A stretch of DNA of 64,000 bases from Hymenobacter taeanensis (GTDB lineage Bacteria > Bacteroidota > Bacteroidia > Cytophagales > Hymenobacteraceae), in contig NZ_CP053538.1 of the NCBI RefSeq assembly GCF_013137895.1, forward strand, positions 2,573,001-2,637,000, read 5' to 3'. Made by a program: the position numbers and the translations under genes. The notes under the pieces are model-generated. The model made no database searches and was not told where the DNA came from. It was given only the letters and a program-made list of their open reading frames with translations. Numbering within the stretch: the first letter of the stretch is position 1; every line of letters starts with the position of its first letter. Shown here one piece after another: positions 18,451 to 27,808 of this stretch.

Positions 18451-19320
18451 ATGGGTGCTGATCAAAACCGACTCTATGCTGATGTGAAGTTCCTGACTTC
18501 TCTCAAACCTGCCCGCCACTACCGCAACTTACGCTCGCTAAACGAGGCCGCCGACTACATAAAAACTGAATTTGAGAAGCTGGAAATAGAAGACGGTGGG
18601 GTGGAGGAGCAAGCGTTTAAGGCCGATGGGCGCGAGTACCGAAACATCATTCTGGCGTTTGGCTCCCGCGATGCGCCCCGCCTGGTGGTGGGCGCCCACT
18701 ACGATGTGTGCGGCGATACGCCCGGCGCCGACGATAACGCCAGCGCCGTGGCGGGCCTGCTGGAAACTGCGCGCCTGCTGCACATCTACGGCTCCAACCT
18801 GAAGTACCGCGTGGAGCTGGTGGCCTACCCCAACGAGGAACCGCCCTACTTCGCTACCCAATACATGGGCAGCGCCGTGCACGCCAAGTCCCTGCATGAG
18901 GCGGGCGTGGCCGTGCGTGCCATGCTCTGCTACGAGATGATTGGCTACTTCCAGGATGAGCCGGGCTCCCAGCGCTTCCCCAACGAGCAGCTGGCAGCGC
19001 TTTACCCCAACACCGGCAACTTCATCACGGTAGTGGGCCGCACCGGCCAGGAGGAGTTTACGGAGCGCGTGCAGGCGCTCATGCAAACCAAGGCCAACAT
19101 TGATGTGCAGCGCATCAACCTGCCCGCCGAAATGGGCCTGGCGGGCCTCTCCGACCACCGCAACTACTGGAAATATGGCTACGAGGCCATCATGATCAAC
19201 GACACCTCCTTCCTGCGCAACCCCCATTACCACCTGCCCTCCGACACCATTGAAACGCTTGACTTTAAGCGCATGGCCGAGGTGGTAAATGGAGCCTATG
19301 CCGCAATCCTGGGACTCTAG
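18451..19320 (+). CDS. M28-family zinc peptidase
   Basis: Probable zinc aminopeptidase or glutaminyl-cyclase-like metallohydrolase. Zinc-site motifs are GAHYDV (H83, D85), PGADDNASA (D95) and NEEPPYF, with a late His in the HYHLPSDTIETLDF segment. No signal peptide is evident from the ATG at 18451, so it looks cytoplasmic, unlike many M28 enzymes. The frame extends upstream to 18376, but that part is low quality. Length 289 aa is compact, lacking PA or other inserts. Confidence 0.88.
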   Translation: MGADQNRLYADVKFLTSLKPARHYRNLRSLNEAADYIKTEFEKLEIEDGGVEEQAFKADGREYRNIILAFGSRDAPRLVVGAHYDVCGDTPGADDNASAVAGLLETARLLHIYGSNLKYRVELVAYPNEEPPYFATQYMGSAVHAKSLHEAGVAVRAMLCYEMIGYFQDEPGSQRFPNEQLAALYPNTGNFITVVGRTGQEEFTERVQALMQTKANIDVQRINLPAEMGLAGLSDHRNYWKYGYEAIMINDTSFLRNPHYHLPSDTIETLDFKRMAEVVNGAYAAILGL

Positions 19321-19510
19321 GCCAGTCGGCTGTGCAAACTTCAGACAGGTACCTGAGTGCTGGCTTAGAAAAGCAGACGCCAGACCAAGCCGGACGGTGA
19401 GTTAAGCAACGAAAGGTAGAGATGCTTCAGAGCCTATGGCCTGGCGCGCCACATGCTCGGTAAGTCAGCCTTTTAGTGGCATACCAGACTCCCGATACAT
19501 CATATTCTTC

Positions 19511-19518
19511 TACTTTCG
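19511..19518 (+). promoter_or_regulatory. Candidate -7 promoter element TACTTTCG
   Basis: Same variant as before the hydrolase gene; it lies 33 bp upstream of the LysR ATG at 19552, a suitable distance for a short leader. Confidence 0.45.
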
Positions 19519-19551
19519 TTCATCTTCCTTCCCTCTGAACAGGCTTAGGCC

Positions 19552-20457
19552 ATGCTTTCCCACCCACACGAAATATTTCTGGAAGTGGCTCGCCAGCTCA
19601 GCTTTACCAAGGCGGGGCAAACGCTGTTCCTGAGCCAGTCGGCGGTGAGCAAGCAGGTGAAGGCGCTGGAAGAACACTATAAAACTGGCCTGTTTGAGCG
19701 CCTCGGCAACAGCGTGGTGCTTACGCCAGCCGGTGAGCTGCTCTACCGCAAGCTGCTGGTAGCAAAGCAGCTGCAGCATGAGCTGCACCAGGAGTTTACG
19801 GAGCTCAGCCCCGACTTCTCACCCCAGGTGCACATGGTTATCGGGGCCAGCACTACCATCTCGCTCTACGTGATTCCGCCGGTGCTATCTGCTTACCTAA
19901 GTCAGTACCCAAACACCCAGCTCACGCTCAAAAACCGCAACTCCGAGAATATTCTGAAGGCCCTGCTGGACCATGAGATTGACCTCGGCATCATTGAGGG
20001 AATTCACAAAGTCAGTAACGTAACCTACACGCCGCTGCTCACCGATGAAGTAGTAGCCGTATGCTCGGGCCGCAACCCACTGTACCGGCAGGAGCTGGAG
20101 GCGCGGGACTTGCTGCGCGTGCCGGTAGCATTGCGCGAAGCTGGCTCCGGCACCCTGGCGGTGCTGGAAGAAGCCCTGGCCGAAAAGCAGATTAAGGCCA
20201 CCGATTTGCCCGTGAAAGTGCGGCTGGGCGGCACTGAGGCGCTCAAAAACTTTGTGCGCGTAGATACGTGCCTGGCCTTCCTGCCCCGCCAGGCGGTGAT
20301 GAAGGAGTTGGCCTCGGGGGAGCTAATGGAAGTACGCGTGCGGGACCTGAACCTGGTGCGGCACTTTGACTTTGTGCAGCGCAAGGGCACCGAGAACAAT
20401 GTGCCCTACAAAGATTTCGTGCAGTTTGCCCGGCGCTATTATTCCAGAAAGGAATAG
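19552..20457 (+). CDS. LysR-family transcriptional regulator
   Basis: DNA-binding regulator with an N-terminal winged HTH (residues 1-60: LEVARQLSFTKAGQTLFLSQ, SAVSKQVKALEE) and a C-terminal LysR substrate-binding domain starting near VHMVIGASTTIS. The domain contains EIDLGIIEG and a conserved EAGSGT segment. 301 aa is typical. The next gene, 65 bp downstream on the same strand, is a threonine synthase-like enzyme, so control of that gene or of amino-acid metabolism is likely. The inducer is unknown. Confidence 0.92.
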   Translation: MLSHPHEIFLEVARQLSFTKAGQTLFLSQSAVSKQVKALEEHYKTGLFERLGNSVVLTPAGELLYRKLLVAKQLQHELHQEFTELSPDFSPQVHMVIGASTTISLYVIPPVLSAYLSQYPNTQLTLKNRNSENILKALLDHEIDLGIIEGIHKVSNVTYTPLLTDEVVAVCSGRNPLYRQELEARDLLRVPVALREAGSGTLAVLEEALAEKQIKATDLPVKVRLGGTEALKNFVRVDTCLAFLPRQAVMKELASGELMEVRVRDLNLVRHFDFVQRKGTENNVPYKDFVQFARRYYSRKE

Positions 20458-20522
20458 CCTATTCCAAATAGCCGTTTGTTTTAGGAATAGCAGCCGAAGA
20501 GTTTTGCGTTGAACTCTCCGTT

Positions 20523-21719
20523 ATGCAAACTCTCCTCGACACCCAAACTCGCCTGCAGGATCTGCACTGTGCCGCCTGCGATACGCCTTACTCGGCCTTC
20601 CAACTCCAGCGGGTATCCGCGTGCTGCGGGCAGCCATTGGTAGCCCACTACGATCTGCACGAGCCCCTGACCCGCGCAACGGGCATTGAGCGCGCCGAAA
20701 ACTCCATGTGGCGCTACCGCTCCCTGCTGCCCCTGCTTGATGATGCCAACCGCGTAAGCCTGGGTGAAGGCTGGACGCCTATACTGCCACTCCAGCGCCT
20801 GGCCAGCCGCTACGGCCTGCGTGATTTGCGCCTGAAGGATGAGGGCCTGAACCCCACGGGGTCTTTCAAGGCCCGCGGACTGAGCATGGCTATATCGAAA
20901 GCCAAGGAGCTGGGCGTTACGGGCTGTATCATCCCGACGGCCGGTAACGCGGGCGTGGCCATGGCCGCCTACTGCGCCCGGGCCGGCATGCGGGCCGTGG
21001 TGGCCATGCCCAGCCACACGCCCAAAGCATTTAAAGAGGAGTGCTACTGGTACGGGGCCGAAGTACACCTGGTAGATGGCCTGATCAACGACTGCGCCGC
21101 CCGCGTGCGGGAACTCAACGCCGATAACAGCTTGCTGGATGTATCGACGTTGAAGGAACCTTACCGCCTGGAGGGCAAGAAAACAATGGGCTATGAGCTA
21201 GCCGAGCAGCTTAACTGGACGTTGCCCGACGTATTGCTCTACCCCGCTGGCGGCGGTACCGGCCTTATCGGCATCTGGAAAGCGCTGCGCGAAATGCAGG
21301 CCCTGGGCTGGCTTCCCGCCGACGCTAAGCTGCCCCGCATGGTAGCAGTACAGTCGGCCAATTGCTGTCCGTTGGTAGAAACCCGCGCCGGCCACCAAAC
21401 CAACTGCCACAGCTACGTAGGCCAGCCCACCATTGCCAACGGCCTGGCGGTGCCCCGCCCCCTCGGTGAGCCACTGATGCTGCAGGTTCTCGATGAATCA
21501 AATGGTTTAGCCGTAGCCATCACCGACGAGCAGATGCTGGAAGGCATGCGGGAGCTGGCGCGCCTGGAAGGCATGTTTGTAGCGCCCGAAGGCGCTGCCG
21601 TTTGGATGGCAGCCCGTCAATTGCTGGAAACCGGCTGGCTGCGCCCCGAAGAGCAAATCCTGCTGCTCAATACCGGCTCCGGCCAGAAATACCTCGACAA
21701 CGTGGAGGGGCATTATTAA
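20523..21719 (+). CDS. thrC: Threonine synthase-like PLP enzyme
   Basis: Fold type II PLP enzyme. The PLP lysine is K116 in NPTGSFKARGLS; IPTAGNAGVAMAAYCA binds the cofactor phosphate side, and LLNTGSGQKYLD ends the domain. The N-terminus has a zinc-ribbon-like start (C16-x2-C19, then C34-C35), as in class with short threonine synthases. It probably converts O-phosphohomoserine to threonine. Paralogues acting on other substrates (cysteate synthase, diaminopropionate-type enzymes) look similar. It is not next to thrA or thrB, and instead pairs with a LysR gene. Symbol given on best match only. Confidence 0.8.
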   Translation: MQTLLDTQTRLQDLHCAACDTPYSAFQLQRVSACCGQPLVAHYDLHEPLTRATGIERAENSMWRYRSLLPLLDDANRVSLGEGWTPILPLQRLASRYGLRDLRLKDEGLNPTGSFKARGLSMAISKAKELGVTGCIIPTAGNAGVAMAAYCARAGMRAVVAMPSHTPKAFKEECYWYGAEVHLVDGLINDCAARVRELNADNSLLDVSTLKEPYRLEGKKTMGYELAEQLNWTLPDVLLYPAGGGTGLIGIWKALREMQALGWLPADAKLPRMVAVQSANCCPLVETRAGHQTNCHSYVGQPTIANGLAVPRPLGEPLMLQVLDESNGLAVAITDEQMLEGMRELARLEGMFVAPEGAAVWMAARQLLETGWLRPEEQILLLNTGSGQKYLDNVEGHY

Positions 21720-21757
21720 GCAGTAAACACCCTTTTCCACAACCTACCCAAGCCCCA

Positions 21758-21805
21758 GACTGGCCTACAGCATCTACATAGATGTTGTAGGCCAGTCCGT
21801 TTTAT
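21758..21805 (+). terminator. Intrinsic terminator after thrC
   Basis: Long hairpin with 19-bp arms (GACTGGCCTACAGCATCTA against TAGATGTTGTAGGCCAGTC, one wobble pair) followed by CGTTTTAT. Confidence 0.9.
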
Positions 21806-22172
21806 GGCCAACCAAGTCAGCCAGCTTGTCTGAGAATGGCACTAACAGGCGCAGCTCAAAATGAGCTTATCACAGCCCCAGAAAGGCTACCATAAGCTAA
21901 ACCCTAAGGCTATAAAGCTGCTGCATCACAAAGATGAGTCATGCTGATCGAAGGCAACCCTCACAAGAACACCTTGAGCAATCGTCTGCTCGTTAGGCCT
22001 ACCTCTGAGTTATTAGTCTAATAAGCGGGGTAATTATTTTAAGTCATATTGAAGAATAAATACTGCATTCATGAAATTCGGCTTTAAATTTCATAGTGTT
22101 CTATGCTAAAATTATCGTCGTTGGCTTATATTGCCTTTGTAAAATAGGGGGTATAACGAAAAATGCATCAAA
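21806..22172. other. Upstream region of the ammonium transporter
   Basis: About 370 bp, AT-rich near the gene. A string TTATATTGCCTTTGTAAAA at about 22127-22146 resembles a Bacteroidota -7 box. No nitrogen-control site could be identified. No ORF. Confidence 0.4.
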
Positions 22173-23555
22173 ATGGGATATGCTAAATCAGCTCTCCGGC
22201 CTAGTTATAGTTTGTTCACACTGATTGCGCTGCTAGGCCTTGCTATTCTGGCGGCAGTGGCTCAGGTGCCCCACCCAGCCGCAGCCCCCGGTACGCTCAA
22301 CGCTGCCGATGTAGCCTGGATGCTTACGGCCACCGCCTTTGTGCTGATCATGACGCCGGGCTTATCGTTCTTCTATGGCGGAATGGTACGGCCCAAGAAT
22401 GTCATCAGTACTATGCTGCAGAGCTTTGTGGCGCTGGGCGTGATATCGGTGCTGTTTTACTTTGTGGGGTTCTCGCTTTGCTACGGCGACTCCTGGCACG
22501 GGCTCATTGGCAATCCTTTCACGTTTGCCATGCTGCGCAACGTGGGCACGGCCCCAAACCCGGCGTTTGCGGCCAGCATCCCGTTTGTGCTCTATTTCGC
22601 GTTTCAGCTCAAGTTTGCCATCATCACGCCGGCCCTCATCACGGGTTCTTTTGCTGAGCGGGTGCGCTTCAAAGGGTACCTGGCATTTATGGTGCTGTTT
22701 AGCCTGTTCATTTACTGTCCCCTGGCCCACTGGACCTGGCACCCCGAGGGCTTTCTGCATAAGTGGGGCGTGCTGGACTTTGCCGGCGGTACCGTAGTGC
22801 ACATCTCGGCGGGTGTGGCTGCGCTGGCGGGCGCCATGGTGCTGGGGCGCCGCTCCGCTAATCTGCGTCCTACATCTTTTTCAACCCCCAACGTGCCCTA
22901 CGTACTGCTGGGTACGGGGCTGCTGTGGTTTGGCTGGTTTGGATTCAATGCCGGCTCGGCGCTGGGCGCGAATGAGCTGGCAGCCGTGTCGTTTGTAAAC
23001 ACCAACCTGGCTTCCGGCGCTGCGCTCATGGCCTGGATTCTGGTAGAAATTGTGCGGGGCGGCAAGCCTACGGCCGTGGGGGCCTGCACGGGCGCGGTGG
23101 TAGGCTTGGTGGCCATTACGCCCGCCGCTGGCTACGTTGACTATGGCCAAAGCATTCTGATTGGGGTGGTGGGGGCTCTGGTAAGCCACGCCGCCGTGCA
23201 CTGGCAAAACAGCCGCACCACCATTGATGACACCCTGGACGTGTTCCCCTGTCATGGCCTCGGGGGTATTGTAGGTATGCTGCTCACGGGCGTTTTCGCC
23301 GCCAACGATGGGTTGTTTTACGGCAAAACCAGCCTGTTTGGGTACCACGTGCTGGGCCTCGTGATTGTGGTGTCTTACTCCTTCGTGGGCGCCTGGGTGC
23401 TGCTGAAAGTTACCGACCGCATCTTTGGGCTGCGTGTGAAGCTGCAGGAAGAGGAACTGGGCCTCGACCTAAGCCAGCACGAAGAATCTACCTACCACAT
23501 TGACGAGGCCTTTGAGCGCACGTACCGCCGCGAACCAGAGGTGTTAAACGCATAA
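22173..23555 (+). CDS. amt: Ammonium transporter, Amt/MEP/Rh family
   Basis: Inner-membrane ammonium channel with eleven or twelve hydrophobic segments and an N-terminal signal-like segment. Family motifs include MTPGLSFFYGGMVRPKN (first signature), the twin-His positions in AHWTWHPEG and FPCHGLGGIVGML, and LKFAIITPALITGSFAER. 460 aa is normal. The cytoplasmic tail is acidic with an HxxD/E end. There is no adjacent glnK/PII gene, which is often present with amt. Confidence 0.96.
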   Translation: MGYAKSALRPSYSLFTLIALLGLAILAAVAQVPHPAAAPGTLNAADVAWMLTATAFVLIMTPGLSFFYGGMVRPKNVISTMLQSFVALGVISVLFYFVGFSLCYGDSWHGLIGNPFTFAMLRNVGTAPNPAFAASIPFVLYFAFQLKFAIITPALITGSFAERVRFKGYLAFMVLFSLFIYCPLAHWTWHPEGFLHKWGVLDFAGGTVVHISAGVAALAGAMVLGRRSANLRPTSFSTPNVPYVLLGTGLLWFGWFGFNAGSALGANELAAVSFVNTNLASGAALMAWILVEIVRGGKPTAVGACTGAVVGLVAITPAAGYVDYGQSILIGVVGALVSHAAVHWQNSRTTIDDTLDVFPCHGLGGIVGMLLTGVFAANDGLFYGKTSLFGYHVLGLVIVVSYSFVGAWVLLKVTDRIFGLRVKLQEEELGLDLSQHEESTYHIDEAFERTYRREPEVLNA

Positions 23556-23622
23556 ATCAGCTTCTGAGCCCGGTTTGGGCCGCTAGCCCGTGAGGAAGTA
23601 CAAGTAAAAGTAGCGTGGGAAG

Positions 23623-23656
23623 AAAAGGCCACCGGGTGGGAAACCGGTGGCCTTTT
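23623..23656. terminator. Bidirectional intrinsic terminator
   Basis: Perfect stem AAAAGGCCACCGG / CCGGTGGCCTTTT with an 8-base loop, between the convergent amt and TPR genes. Confidence 0.92.
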
Positions 23657-23691
23657 CATATGTAATTAAGTCTGGCAAACAGCAGTGGGAC

Positions 23692-24900
23692 TTAACTCAG
23701 CGCCATCGTCCAGATAAACAGCAGCCAGATAATAAACAGCAGACCCATGACGCCGGTATGCGCCTGCGAATCCGGAGCAACCAGTTGCAGTCCGCCTCCT
23801 AACAGGCCTAGCAGCACCAAGGCTACTGTAGCGGCCATTGCCCAGCGCTGCGTCCGTTTAGGGGCACGGGGGCGCAGCGTCACCATCAGCGGGAAAATGG
23901 CCGCCAGCAAGCCCAGGCCTATGGCGCCCAGCCAAGCCTGGTGGGCCAGTGCCGAAACCGTAAACGCCGCCGTAGCGGCCACCAGCACTACCCCAAAGCC
24001 CAGCGCTTGGCGGCGCTGTTCAGGGGAGAGGGCATGGCGGCCATAGGGGTTGAGCAGGAGCAAACCATTGAATAACGGATCGGCGAACCAGCTCATAAAT
24101 ACCAGCGGCAGATACAGCGGCAGCAGGAGCGGCACAAAGCGCACCAGAATGTAAAGGCCCACGAACAGCACCCGCCGGGTTACCCCGTTCAGGTTTTCGC
24201 TCCAGACTGTGAACCGCAGAAAGGCCCGGTACAGCCAGTAGCGCGCCTTCAGGGCTTCAACGAGGCCACTGCGAGCGTACTCAGAGGTAGGAGCCAGCCG
24301 CAGGGCGTTCCGAAAATGCTCCAGCGCCTCTTTGTGCTTACCGGTTTCCAGTGCTACCCAGCCGGCGTCGGCGTGGGTGCCGGCATCATCGGGGTCATAG
24401 TGCAGGGCCTGGGAAAGGGAGCTGGCGGCATCATCGGAGCGGCCCAGGCGGGCGAGGCAGCGGGCCCGCAGCCCCAGGCAGTCTACGTGCTCGGGGTCGT
24501 AGGCCAGGCCCATTTCGGCGGCGCGCAGGGCGGCGGCCCACTGGCCCTGCGTGAAGCGCAAAATGCCCAACGTATGGTGGTAGTTGGGGTCAGTAGGGTC
24601 GAGGGAAAGGGCTTGCTCAATGGCCTCGCGCGCCTCAGCAGGGTGCTGCAGGCGCTGGTGGGTCAGACTCAGCAGGTAGTAAGCAAAGTCATGCTCCGGC
24701 GAGAGGCCTACGGAAGTTTGGGCGTGCGTAAGGGCCTCTTCTGCGCGGGTTTGCTCCAACAGGGCCAGCGCCATCAGGGCGTGGGCATGGGCATCGTTGG
24801 GGTCGTCGTGCAATACCCGGTGCAGTTCCTGCTCCGCCTGCACGGCGCGGCCCTGGCGAAGCAGTAGTAAGATTCGGTCGGGCCAGTTGGGTTGTTCCAT
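23692..24900 (-). CDS. TPR-repeat membrane protein (third gene of TPR/AAA+ operon)
   Basis: N-terminal half carries about six tetratricopeptide repeats (A-x-x-A-L-x-L-x-P patterns, e.g. ALSLDPTDPNYHHTLGI). A linker with YWLYRAFLRF follows, then five hydrophobic segments including ILVRFVPLLLPLYLPLVF and GVMGLLFIIWLLFIWTMAL. The TPRs are therefore probably cytoplasmic and the C-terminus is in the inner membrane. Start chosen at ATG 24900; the frame extends to 24939. It is clearly a paralogue of the next gene upstream: the same layout, and a matching FWLKRQLLRL linker. It likely acts as a membrane adaptor for the AAA+ protein of the operon (inference). Confidence 0.85.
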   Translation of the reverse strand: MEQPNWPDRILLLLRQGRAVQAEQELHRVLHDDPNDAHAHALMALALLEQTRAEEALTHAQTSVGLSPEHDFAYYLLSLTHQRLQHPAEAREAIEQALSLDPTDPNYHHTLGILRFTQGQWAAALRAAEMGLAYDPEHVDCLGLRARCLARLGRSDDAASSLSQALHYDPDDAGTHADAGWVALETGKHKEALEHFRNALRLAPTSEYARSGLVEALKARYWLYRAFLRFTVWSENLNGVTRRVLFVGLYILVRFVPLLLPLYLPLVFMSWFADPLFNGLLLLNPYGRHALSPEQRRQALGFGVVLVAATAAFTVSALAHQAWLGAIGLGLLAAIFPLMVTLRPRAPKRTQRWAMAATVALVLLGLLGGGLQLVAPDSQAHTGVMGLLFIIWLLFIWTMALS

Positions 24901-25002
24901 TAGGTGAGTAGCAGGCGATACAGTAATAAACGACGGCAATTGCTATGGTACGTCAAGCGGATACCGTAAATGAAACGCAGTATAGGGGTAAAAACATAGC
25001 AA

Positions 25003-26106
25003 CTATACAGCCATCCAATAGCAAATAGAAACCACTAGACCTATTAGAGTGGCGCCAAGTGCGACTATTGGCAGAACCCGTTCGGTAAAGCTTTTTCGCG
25101 ACGATTTATTGAGCATACGTACCGTAGGGTGCCAGCGCCATTGTACGGCTGCGTAGCAGGATAACAGAATCAGTGGAATGCAAAACAGGCAAACCAGTGG
25201 AACCAGTATAAAGAACAGTTGAAAAGTAGCCCTATTGCTATGGTTGGCAATTTGCTCATGTATACTTGCCGACTTTGCATCGAGGCGTAGCAACTGCCGT
25301 TTCAGCCAGAAGCTTTCTTTGGCCAATTGCTCTAAGTTACTACGAACCGCCTCATTACCTGGGGAGAGCTGCCACGCCTCCAGAAAGTGTTGATTTGCTT
25401 CCATTGGTTGATGCTGCCGATACGCTTGCTCCCCGAGCTGTACCTTTACGTGCAGCAAACTCCGCTGCGTTTGCGTGTGAGTGGGGTGCAACCGCAGCGC
25501 CTCTCGCAAGTGTTTTTCCGCCTTCTCAAGCTCCTGGGCTCGCATGGCATCTTCGCCTAAAAGGAAATGAGTTAAGGCAGAATCAGGATGCCAGTAGGCT
25601 AATTGGGCTATGACGAGGGTCGCTTTCTTATATTTTCTACGTTTTTGGAGGGCTAGGATGCGTTGATACAGGCATTCATCATGCCCTGGGTGTATTTGCA
25701 AGCCTATAGTTGTGGCCTCCAACGCCTTTTTAGGCTGATCGCGGGTGTTTAGTATAACCGCCTTGTGCCCCAAGTAAGTCGCACTCCAGCTATGTAAGCG
25801 CAGTGCTTCGTCAATTGCCTGTAAAGCTTCCTCTGAATACCCACCGCGCAGCAGTGCCACACTATTGAAATACTGTGCATCGCTGCTTTGAGGGTTTAGC
25901 GCAATAGCATCCTGAAGCACCGGAATAGCCTCCGCTAAGCGCCCCTTCTGATTCAGTATAGTTAGCGCTAATAGCACATGCGCATACGCTTCCTGTGGGT
26001 GATGCGCCAGCCGGCGCCGTACTAGCTGCTCCGCTTGCTCAGGCCGGTTTATGTGCAGCAAGTGCCGCACCGCGTTCTGCCAGCGGTCGGTTGCAGCGTG
26101 ATCCAT
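25003..26106 (-). CDS. TPR-repeat membrane protein (second gene of TPR/AAA+ operon)
   Basis: 367 aa. Residues 1-245 are TPR repeats (EAIPVLQDAIALNPQSSDAQ, EALQAIDEALRLHSWSATYL and similar). A FWLKRQLLRLD linker follows, then two transmembrane segments (FILVPLVCLFCIPLILLSCY; VLPIVALGATLIGLVVSICY) and only a short tail. It is a shorter paralogue of the downstream gene, and lies 18 bp after the AAA+ ATPase gene, so co-transcription is likely. No enzymatic motif. Codon use is somewhat more AT-rich than its neighbours. Confidence 0.85.
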   Translation of the reverse strand: MDHAATDRWQNAVRHLLHINRPEQAEQLVRRRLAHHPQEAYAHVLLALTILNQKGRLAEAIPVLQDAIALNPQSSDAQYFNSVALLRGGYSEEALQAIDEALRLHSWSATYLGHKAVILNTRDQPKKALEATTIGLQIHPGHDECLYQRILALQKRRKYKKATLVIAQLAYWHPDSALTHFLLGEDAMRAQELEKAEKHLREALRLHPTHTQTQRSLLHVKVQLGEQAYRQHQPMEANQHFLEAWQLSPGNEAVRSNLEQLAKESFWLKRQLLRLDAKSASIHEQIANHSNRATFQLFFILVPLVCLFCIPLILLSCYAAVQWRWHPTVRMLNKSSRKSFTERVLPIVALGATLIGLVVSICYWMAV

Positions 26107-26124
26107 GCTGAAGGGTAAATAAGC

Positions 26125-27489
26125 TTACGCCGAAGGTTTTTTAATGCCGAGGTACACCAAAATGTCGTCGTAGAGGCCGCCTTCGTTGGAGTAAAGGGCG
26201 TAATTTTTAGCTGTGGCAAACCACTCGCGCGTACTGGGGCGCACTTTCCCGATGGCATCCTGCAGGGGGCGCTGCTCCAGTGGCAGCGGCTTGCCGGCCT
26301 TCATCGACTCGCGCAGGCAGCTCTCAATGGCCACATCTACCACAGCCTTTAAGTCGGCGCCGGAGTAGCCGGCAGTTTGAGCGGCTAGCTTGGGCAGGTT
26401 AACCGACTGGCCTACGGGCTTCTCGCGCAGCAGTAGCTCCAGCACGGCGGCGCGGGCGGGCTCATCGGGGGGCGTTACCAGCAGAATGCGGTCGAAGCGG
26501 CCGGGGCGGCGGAAGGCCCCATCGAGCTGCCAGGGCGCGTTGGTAGCGGCCATGATGAGCACGCCTTCGTTGGAGCGGGTAGCACCGTCGAGCTCCGAGA
26601 GGAACTGGTTGATGACGGTGCGGCCGGCGCTCTGGCGCAGGTCGTGGCGGTTGGCGGCCAGGGCATCTACCTCGTCAAAAAACAACACGCACGGTGCCTG
26701 CAAACGGGCCTGCTCGAATATCTGGTGGAGGTTTCGCTCACTATTGCCCAGCCACATATCCAGGATGTCGTTGATGCCAACGTGGATAAACGAGGCTTTT
26801 ACCTCACCGGCCGTGGCGCGGGCTAAGTAGGTTTTGCCGCAGCCAGGCGGGCCATAGAGCAGCAGTCCGCCGCCTGTGGCTTTGCCATAGGCTTTGTACA
26901 GGTCAGGGTATTGCAGCGGATGAATGATCTTGAGGCGGATTTCCTCCTTCAGACTTTCCATGCCGCCCACATCTGAGAAGTTGATGCTGGGCCGCTCCAG
27001 GCCACCAAACAGGGCTTGCTCATTGATGAGGTCGTCGGGGGCGGCAGGGTACCCTTGTGCGCTGCCCTGAGCAGGTGCCCGGCCGCGCAGGCGGGCGGCT
27101 AGGTCGGCATCCTCCAGGGTAGGGTTGTGGGCTAAGGCTGTTTGGTAGGCCTCAACGGCGGCTGGTAGCTGGTCGGTATCGGCCAGCAGGCGGGCATGGA
27201 GGAGGTGGGCGCGGGCATGTTCGGGCTGGGCTGCCAGTAGTTCTTCTACCACCACAAACGCCGCGGAGGTTTTGCGCAGGCCAGCGTACGCCTCGGCCAG
27301 GCCAAGCTGCAGGTCGGCATCCTGCGGGGCCTGGCGTAGGCCGGTGCGGTAGAGCTCTTCCGCTTCGGGCAGGCGCCCGCTTTGCAGCAGCAAGCCCGCC
27401 ACGTGCTTGCGTAGCGCCAGGTTATCGGGTGAAAAAGCCAGGGCTTCTAATAACGGTTGAATAGCAGCAGGATCGGGGGGAAGGGCCAT
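26125..27489 (-). CDS. AAA+ ATPase with N-terminal TPR domain (first gene of operon)
   Basis: 454 aa. Residues 1-125 form three or four TPR-like repeats; a linker leads to a single VCP/FtsH-class AAA module. Walker A is GPPGCGKT (213-220), Walker B is CVLFFDEVDA (267-276), the pore-loop-like MWLGNSERN is near 245, and the arginine fingers lie in FRRPGRFDR (R328, R331). The first helix FSDVGGMESLKEEI is the classic Cdc48-type start. No protease motif follows. A remodelling or unfolding ATPase that uses TPRs to bind clients or the two downstream membrane TPR proteins is the best guess; the substrate is unknown. Confidence 0.9.
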   Translation of the reverse strand: MALPPDPAAIQPLLEALAFSPDNLALRKHVAGLLLQSGRLPEAEELYRTGLRQAPQDADLQLGLAEAYAGLRKTSAAFVVVEELLAAQPEHARAHLLHARLLADTDQLPAAVEAYQTALAHNPTLEDADLAARLRGRAPAQGSAQGYPAAPDDLINEQALFGGLERPSINFSDVGGMESLKEEIRLKIIHPLQYPDLYKAYGKATGGGLLLYGPPGCGKTYLARATAGEVKASFIHVGINDILDMWLGNSERNLHQIFEQARLQAPCVLFFDEVDALAANRHDLRQSAGRTVINQFLSELDGATRSNEGVLIMAATNAPWQLDGAFRRPGRFDRILLVTPPDEPARAAVLELLLREKPVGQSVNLPKLAAQTAGYSGADLKAVVDVAIESCLRESMKAGKPLPLEQRPLQDAIGKVRPSTREWFATAKNYALYSNEGGLYDDILVYLGIKKPSA

Positions 27490-27529
27490 AGCGGATGCTC
27501 TATCTGATACCGCAAGCTACGAAGGGAGT

Positions 27530-27808
27530 AGTGAAATAGTGATTTAGTGGTTCAGTGATTTAGTGAGGTGATGATGGAGTGATAGAGTAATGAAATGATG
27601 AAGTAAGCTGTCATTGCGAGCGGAGCAGTCTTTAGTTTTCTACTACCCTTGCCCTATTCAAAAGCCCTTAGCCCCATGACGGGCGTAAGGGCTTTTCTAG
27701 TCTTGAGGCTTTCCGCTGCTAATAGGAAAGATTGCTTCGCTCCGCTCGCAATGACAGCTTACTTCATCACCCAATTATCACTTCATTACTTTATCACTAT
27801 TTCCCAGC
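27530..27808. repeat. Large nested palindromic element (TCATTGCGAGCGGAGC family)
   Basis: The outer imperfect arms (GAAATAGTGAT... from about 27532 and ...ATCACTATTTC to about 27803) enclose a strong inner pair: GCTGTCATTGCGAGCGGAGC (27608-27627) against GCTCCGCTCGCAATGACAGC. At the centre is a hairpin AAAAGCCCTTA / TAAGGGCTTTT (about 27659-27697) that could serve as a terminator. The element ends directly at the ZIP gene stop codon (27809). It looks like a MITE or nested insertion of two repeat types. Confidence 0.85.
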
